From Ganoderma boninense (lineage: Eukaryota > Basidiomycota > Agaricomycetes > Polyporales > Polyporaceae): 64,000 bases of DNA. The notes under the pieces are model-generated. The model ran no database searches. It was given only the letters and a program-made list of their open reading frames with translations, and was not told the DNA's origin. The stretch spans positions 2,464,467-2,528,466 of the forward strand of contig CM035305.1 of the NCBI GenBank assembly GCA_002900995.3, given 5' to 3'. This document shows positions 58,261 through 64,000 of this stretch, one piece after another (the stretch's first letter is position 1; the number at the start of each line of letters is the position of its first letter). Position numbers and translations under genes: made by a program.

Positions 58261-60226
58261 CGTACGTTGACAGTAGGGTCGTCAAGGAAGATACGAGGTA
58301 GAGATGAGGTGAGAGTGGTTGCTGGGGAAGGGGGGGAAGACAGGCAGTCGCGAAAACCAACCATTATGGGATGTGCTCACACACGCGTCATCCCCTCATA
58401 TGTGCTCGCGTTGCGGTTGAGGAAGAACAAGCTAGGAGGTACGCGAGCGGTCCATGGCCATCGAGAAGGAGCTAGCCGCCATCGTCCAAGTCGGGGGCAC
58501 TGGATAATCGCGTAGCGCTGCCCAAGGCTTTGGAACAAGCCTAGAAACGCCGAACGCATTCTCTGCAGTGGTCCCTGCACACACCAGCCAGGCGGCGAAT
58601 AAACATACAACGATTTCAACGAATCTTTGCAAGCTGCGGCAAGAAAACCGCGGTGATGAATGCACCAACCGTACGAGGGTATTCGTCGTCATTCCAGGAT
58701 GAGCTGGAGGCTTCGAGCGAGCGCGCGGCCGCCCCTACAATGTCCATGATGCACACTCACAGTCAATGTTTCTAAGTGACCACTAACAAATATCTGACAA
58801 AGACGGCTACATCTGTTTTGAAGGTCGAAGGGAAGGCCAGACAAACCTCTCGACGCTGACAAAGTCAACAACACTCAATGGAAATGGAGTAATTGTAATT
58901 CAGGGTCGGAATGCCATGGAGAGATTTGGTGATTCACAGACTTGCCGTAGACTTGAGGGCCTGCTGCTACGTACCCAGACCGAGACACAGCGTAGAAGCT
59001 GGATAGGCCTAGAGTTAGCTTGCAAATCTCTGCCCTTCCCTCCATGGATCGTTGCTCTGGAGAAAGCCGATCGAGACACGAAAGCGTGCTCGAAAATCTA
59101 CGCTTCCCTCACCCTGTTGATACCGTAAAGAATCGTCGGCAGTGCAGGTAAGACCACTTGTCGCTATTTGGTGTTAAAGTACTTACCGAAGTAGGGGATA
59201 AATCTCTGTCTGATGTGCGAGTTGACTGCACCCATAATCAAGGAAGGGTAAGCATGTGTACATGAGGCTTTATGACAAGCTAACAAGAGAGCGACTGCAG
59301 ACGAGAAGAACGTCGGGCGGGCGGACTAAGAAGCGGAATAAAGTGAAGGTTGGTAGATGATGCTGCCCTGGAACAGCCTTCGGCGCGAACGGGCTCAGGG
59401 TGCAGAAATGGTGCCAAGAAATTTAAAGGACGGGGGGCGAAATGTCTCCGGGGCGTGGTGATCAAGCTCAAGGCGTGGCGGATCATAACGACTTGCCCCG
59501 AACAAGACAGGCAGCATGTCCGACGCGAGCCTCCAGGGCTGTCAGTACTTGCTTATCCTGACGCATCAGATTCATAATCCTGCAGCTGCAGATGGAATCC
59601 GGAGAGACGGTTGCGGGAAGGATCGCAGAGGATGCGCTTGGGAGGGAGGCGGGGAAGACGGGACGGGCAGCGAGTGCGGGGCTTGGGCAATCGGAGGACG
59701 GACGGGGATCTGCACGCGTGCGAGGGTGGGAGAAAGAATGACGTCTCGGCAGACTGAGAATGGGATCCGAAGTCGAGCATGGACCGCTCGGCGCGGGGGT
59801 TGTCGACCACGCCCTCGTCGTCGCCCGTGGCCCCGGCCATCCTCTTCCCAGACGTCAATAGATCGCCTTTGCCTCCCTCCACACCCTGCTCCGCCATGGC
59901 CGCTGGCCGCTCTGCATGACCATGCCCCTCAGCCGTCCTCGCAAAAGAAATCCGTCCCCACAAGGTGAGCCCGTTCTCCTCCCTACTCCACGCCTCTCCC
60001 AGACCCCATCGGTCGAGGCGATCGTCCGCTTCACATCTACACCGCCTATCGCTTCACCGTGTGGCGCATGGCTGGTGAGTCGTCGACCCTCTCTGCCCTA
60101 CCCCACTGTCCAAGCTCACCTCAACCACTGGCCCGCCATTTCATAGCCTAATCTATCTCCCGTACTTTTCTCTATTCCATCGGCACTACCTGGGACAGTG
60201 TCCGTCCTTTGATGGCCACCGTTCCC
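58261..60226. other. Long intergenic region upstream of Ser/Thr-rich surface protein 2
   Basis: It is 1.97 kb long. A possible two-exon minus-strand frame with one hydrophobic segment (about 58432-58755) was considered but has no recognised relative. The first exon of the downstream gene must lie in its right part; GTGAGT donors at about 60072 are candidates. Confidence 0.45.
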
Positions 60227-62179
60227 CCCGCAGGTTCTGCCCTCACTTCTCCTCATAATTTCCAGTCTTTGAGTGGCACTAACGTAATTTCTGGTACGCC
60301 CGCTGCACATCCCACCACTCCTTTACCCTCCGCTTCGTTCTCCACAACCGGCCACTCTTCCATGGCATCTCAAACAACCCGAAATGTCCCTACCGATTCC
60401 CAATCTTCGTTGCCGGCCACGACCAACCCACTGTCTTCATCGTCCACATCTCTACAACCACCTACCCCTTCATCCTCTCAAGTAACTTCCTCGTCGTCCA
60501 CCCAAGGCCCCTCGTCCTCTACGACGACCAATACCGGGTCTCTTCAGGGCCCGTCCACCCCGTCAACCTCAGACAGGTTATCAACAGCGTCTCCTTCACC
60601 CTCGTGAGCTTTCCGCGTATACCTCATCGTTTATGGAATGCTTATTCGCGTCTTAGGTCTTCTACTTCAACCATGTCTTCCCGGACGTCGACGACTTCTC
60701 AGGGGAGTTCCACCACGACAGCCTCCACGACAACCTCCACAACGACCTCTCTGACTTCATCCTCATCTACCACCACGACCTCAACCTCGACTTCCTCTAC
60801 AAGCACTACCTCGTCAACGACGACCACAACCTCGGATACCTCGACATCAACCACAACAACGTCTTCGACTACCGATTCGTCGACATTCACGTCGACAACT
60901 GATTCGAGCACCTCCACCACATCTTCACAGACCTCGGCCACAGTCACTACGAGCGATACCTCTTCGACTACCTCCCTGTTCCCTGGTACCGTTGTCACGT
61001 AAGTAGAGTCATTATGCAAGCGAGGATGTGAATGTATTAAAGGTCTTCGGCTTCAAAGCACCACCCTCCAATCGACAATCTTCGTGACGACAACCAACGG
61101 CGTGGGCCAGACTGTCACAAGCGCACCACCATTGATCACTCAGACTTTGACAAAAACTAACAGTGACGGTTCTCCAAATGTAATCACCATTGTCGCCGGG
61201 AACCCTACACCCATTTCCAACAACACTAACGCGACACAGACGTCACAGTAGGTGTCAGCTCGCATTGATGGTTCGCGCGTCTGCCAGTTCTGACGTCCTC
61301 AACCCGTAGGTTCTTCCGAAATAAAGGCGCAGTCGGGGGTGTGTTCCTCATCGTCGGCCTTGCTGCAGCGTCGATCGTGCTGTTTATCTTCTTCTACATA
61401 CGTCGGAGGCGGCGGAATCAGCGCCTAGAACACGACGAGGCGGTCGCGTCGACACTCGCCGCAGCAGGTTTCAATCGTCGGCCGCTCGATGATGACGAGG
61501 AGAAGGCAGCGTCGCCACGACGCTCATCCGCGCCGCCCTCAGCGACGATGAGCACGTTCCCGAACTCAAGCTTAAGCTCTGGCGCCTTGACTCTCGCCAT
61601 GGCCACTGGTGCCCGTCCGCCCACCGCGGAGAGCAGTGTCGTAGGCCCGTCCACGCCCGGCCCGGGCGCCGACTTCGATCCCTATGCCGCGCTCGGAACG
61701 CCACCGCCAGCGGTGTTCCCTAGCCAGGCGCGGAAAGACGGGTATCTGCCTGCCAGAACGACGAGCCCTCCCCCTGGGGCGTACGATCGGACACGGCGGC
61801 AAACGCAGAGCACCAGTACCAGCGCCAGCTGGGGACATGCGGCGAAAGGCAGTGTCGCAAGCACAGAGCCACTGTTGGCTGGGTATTACAGCCCCACCGT
61901 CACGGAACCGTCAACACCGGCCATGGGCGCCGCGCTCAGCTTGGCGGGCGAGGGCGCAAGGAGGGACTCGAGCTTGTCGGCGAGCAGCGTGTACTCTGCG
62001 GACGAGAGCGAGGTGCCCGAGATGAAGCCGAGGTTGGAGGTACGTCGACTGATTAATTACGTGCGCAGGGTCCTCATTAAACACGCCTGATTGTGTAGGT
62101 CCGGAACAACACGCCTAGCATGAGGGCCCCGAGTATGCGGGTTGGCCCAATATCTAGGGAGTCATCCAGACGAGGATGA
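60227..62179 (+). CDS. Ser/Thr-rich single-span membrane protein 2, paralogue of the gene at 51.8 kb, 5' exon unresolved
   Basis: About 570 residues are visible. The Ser/Thr ectodomain ends in a nearly pure Thr/Ser block (60660-60990), followed by VTTTNGVGQTVTS, NPTPISNNTNATQTSQ (possible N-glycan sites), the span FFRNKGAVGGVFLIVGLAAASIVLFIFF and YIRRRRRNQR. The cytosolic tail is Ser/Pro/Ala-rich with GPSTPGPGADFDPYAALGTPPP and ends RESSRRG. The span and flanks match the gene at 53.26 kb (FFxNxGAVxGVFLxVGL then poly-Arg), which shows common origin. Introns are at about 60606-60656, 61000-61041, 61250-61308 and 62040-62098. A signal-peptide exon was not found; an acceptor (CCCGCAG) ends at about 60226. 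Confidence 0.76.
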
Positions 62180-62894
62180 ATGCCTTAACTTTTTGACGAA
62201 CTCGACAACGCCTCCTCCGCACGTACTCCTACTTTACACACCGCATCGTATCACCCGTTTCCACTCGTAGTAGTTACATCATACTGACGCGCCACGTCTT
62301 GCTCTGCTGTACCACACTTTACATGTCAGTTGTTCTGTACATCCACCCATTCACTCAATGTACTGGTATTCGCCAAGTAGCTTATCAGGTCATAAGGACT
62401 CGTGGCTTCCGACATGTATGACTGCGGACGCTCTTCTCTCCCCGAGTATTGGTTCTCGCGAACTGGTTTGTATTAATATTACCTACTGTACAACCTGATC
62501 TCCTCTTTCACCGTGACATCCTCCTCTCGGTTGTCCCCTGCGATTCCTGCTCCCGGTCTACTTGATGACGATCCGCACCCCAGCTTCGCGACTCAGTACT
62601 CAGTGTCGCTTAGGCTTCAAAAAGCTCCTTAGGACTTTCGCCATAGCGACTACCCGGACTTATTAGGCGTACACCTTATAGATGCAGGTTGAAATGGACA
62701 CTCATCCCATGGTTATGACATGGTAACGACGGATGTGCAAGGGTCAATCAGGTACAAGAACACGGAGCATCGATACTGTACATTATACTGTGGCATGGCG
62801 ACTGGGAATCCGGACCGGTACGTGGTAGTGGTAGTACATGCGTCACTTCACTCTGCACCGGGAATCATGTGCAAGGAACCATTCTGTCCGGGTT
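62180..62894. other. Convergent intergenic region
   Basis: No conserved frame recognised. It includes the probable 3' untranslated parts of surface protein 2 and the CsbD-like gene. Confidence 0.5.
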
Positions 62895-63578
62895 CTACGT
62901 CAGCCTTCGGCATGGAGACGTAACCGAGATGGAGTTGGTACCCACCTTGCGAGCCTGGCCACGCTCGACCAGTCGTTCGTTCCCCGAGATCTTCCCAGCG
63001 AGCTTCTCGACGTTGCCTAGTGCGCAGGTGCGAAAACCACCACCCATGAGCAGCAGATCCACAATAGACTATGAAACAAGTCGAACCACTTACCCACGAG
63101 CTTATCGCTTGTGCTGGGCTGCACAGTACTAGTGTTGGCCTCAGGCTGGGGGACGGCCGGCGGTGGGAGAACAGGCTCAGGGCCCCTGGCGTACGTTTGC
63201 CTGTCCTGGCCCCCCATGTTTCCGACGGTGGGGTCTAACCGGTTCCTCTGGCCCGTGGTGCCGAGCTGACCCGCATGAGAGGCGTAGACGTCGGTCGGGC
63301 CAGTGTTGCCGGGATACTGGTTGGAGATGCCTTGAGAGCGGGCGATGTTCTCATCCCACCTATCGCCGGTGCAGCCTGCGCCGTCAGAACGTTGCTGGGC
63401 AGGGTTCGCGCCGAAGTCACGTGGGGAGGATGAGGTCAGTTCGACTTATGTGCACAGTCTCGTGTCTGCCAACTGGGATCGTACCTGGGATGGTGGTCGG
63501 CTCTTCCTGCCACGACGGAGCAGGGTTCGCATGGCTATCGTCGAAGTTGTTGGTGCCTTGAGGGTATCGTTGGGACAT
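62895..63578 (-). CDS. CsbD-like small protein
   Basis: About 190 residues in three exons. The start at 63578 gives MSQRYPQGTNNFDDSHANPAPSWQ, then a hydrophilic Gly/Asn/Gln-rich middle (FGANPAQQRSD, GISNQYPGNTGPTD, GQLGTTGQRNRLD) and a C-terminal KLVGNVEKLAGKISGNERLVERGQARK, which has the repeated G-x-x-E-K-x-x-G pattern of the CsbD fold. CsbD-like proteins are small, abundant in stress and of unknown activity. Introns are at about 63440-63480 and 63040-63098. The natural end is uncertain: either read-through to 62895-62897 or a further intron with donor GTGGGT after QARK. A TTAAATA element lies about 115 bases upstream. Confidence 0.72.
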
Positions 63579-64000
63579 GCTGAGTATGTATAAGATTGGG
63601 AGTTAATGTCGCTTGAAATGGAAGGTGCTGATAGTGTTGCGATGCTGTCTGTGTCTGGCAGAGTTATGGATTTTCGTGTGGATGTCTCCCGCTATTTAAC
63701 TGAACGACCGAGCCTTGAGCCTACATCGGACGACGCTGACCTCATAGCTTGTGTGGGATAGAGACGTCGTAGCGCGCTGGATTTGTGGCGTGTGGTGGAT
63801 GGAGAAAGCCAACTTGGCAGGTACAGGTGCGCCTTCCTTGGGGCCGCTCCACAGAGGCTCCGTACGTGAGGCTTGTCGTCCGACATGAGTGCACAAGGCG
63901 GGTGGGGATCAACCCCGCAATGGGAAGTTAACAAGAGGATGCGAATGCAGGACGGACGCAGCTGACAGACTGCAGGAGCTGATGGTCTGAGGAGAGGTGG
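63579..64000. other. Right-edge flank, promoter of the CsbD-like gene
   Basis: No gene recognised up to the window end. Confidence 0.5.

Noticed and set aside
58432..58755. Possible two-exon minus-strand gene with one hydrophobic helix
   Set aside because: It lies within the promoter of the MDR gene, needs a weak donor and matches no family I know; two frames compete equally.
1..64000. tRNA, rRNA, transposon, telomere, CRISPR or provirus
   Set aside because: I looked for tRNA box patterns, transposase or reverse-transcriptase motifs, and regular repeat arrays, and saw none; a tRNAscan and RepeatMasker run would settle this.

Overview
The window is nuclear DNA of a filamentous basidiomycete, most likely an Agaricomycete. 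The evidence is gene density (one gene per about 2.2 kb), many introns of 45-65 nt with GT-AG ends, CT-rich promoter-proximal tracts, and family content such as a fused PsuG-PsuK, a DUF2235 hydrolase, Ice2, Dug3 and a large basidiomycete-type membrane protein. About 29 protein-coding genes can be supported. I saw no tRNA, rRNA, transposon, CRISPR array or origin.

Layout. 0-16 kb holds housekeeping genes: the 3' part of the mitochondrial ADP/ATP carrier, an IRC3-like DEAD/DEAH helicase, pseudouridine-5'-phosphate glycosidase/kinase, molybdopterin synthase large subunit, ICE2, DUG3, phospho-N-acetylglucosamine mutase, alpha-SNAP (SEC17) and NUS1. 16-30 kb holds a DUF2235 hydrolase, a protein of about 1,300 residues with several membrane spans and no known function, an FMN reductase, RRP36 and a CorA-type magnesium transporter. 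30-50 kb holds a coiled-coil protein with a Cys motif, PEX16, a cupin, an SDR, a ketol-acid reductoisomerase-like enzyme, an RBM39-like splicing factor, an alpha/beta hydrolase, a D-serine dehydratase-like PLP enzyme, an RTA1-like membrane protein and a RAB4-like GTPase. 50-64 kb holds two related Ser/Thr-rich single-span surface proteins, with an isochorismatase-type hydrolase and an MDR oxidoreductase between them, and a CsbD-like protein at the right end.

The genes do not form one pathway or a biosynthetic cluster; most are conserved, unlinked housekeeping functions. Themes that recur by chance or weak linkage are ER and membrane traffic (ICE2, SEC17, NUS1, PEX16, RAB4) and cell-surface or membrane proteins. 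Several pairs are divergent and share short promoters.

The strongest unexpected signal is a set of five or six one-base length changes in 1-4 base runs that break otherwise well conserved exons (SEC17 twice, DUF2235, the large membrane protein, CorA, perhaps RRP36). They look like base-length errors in the assembly and will make automatic gene models wrong. Second are two coding micro-exons of 16 and 17 nt in the PsuG-PsuK gene. The most likely undescribed biology is the large membrane protein at 19.6-24.3 kb and the surface-protein pair, each of which lies downstream of a gap of nearly 2 kb.
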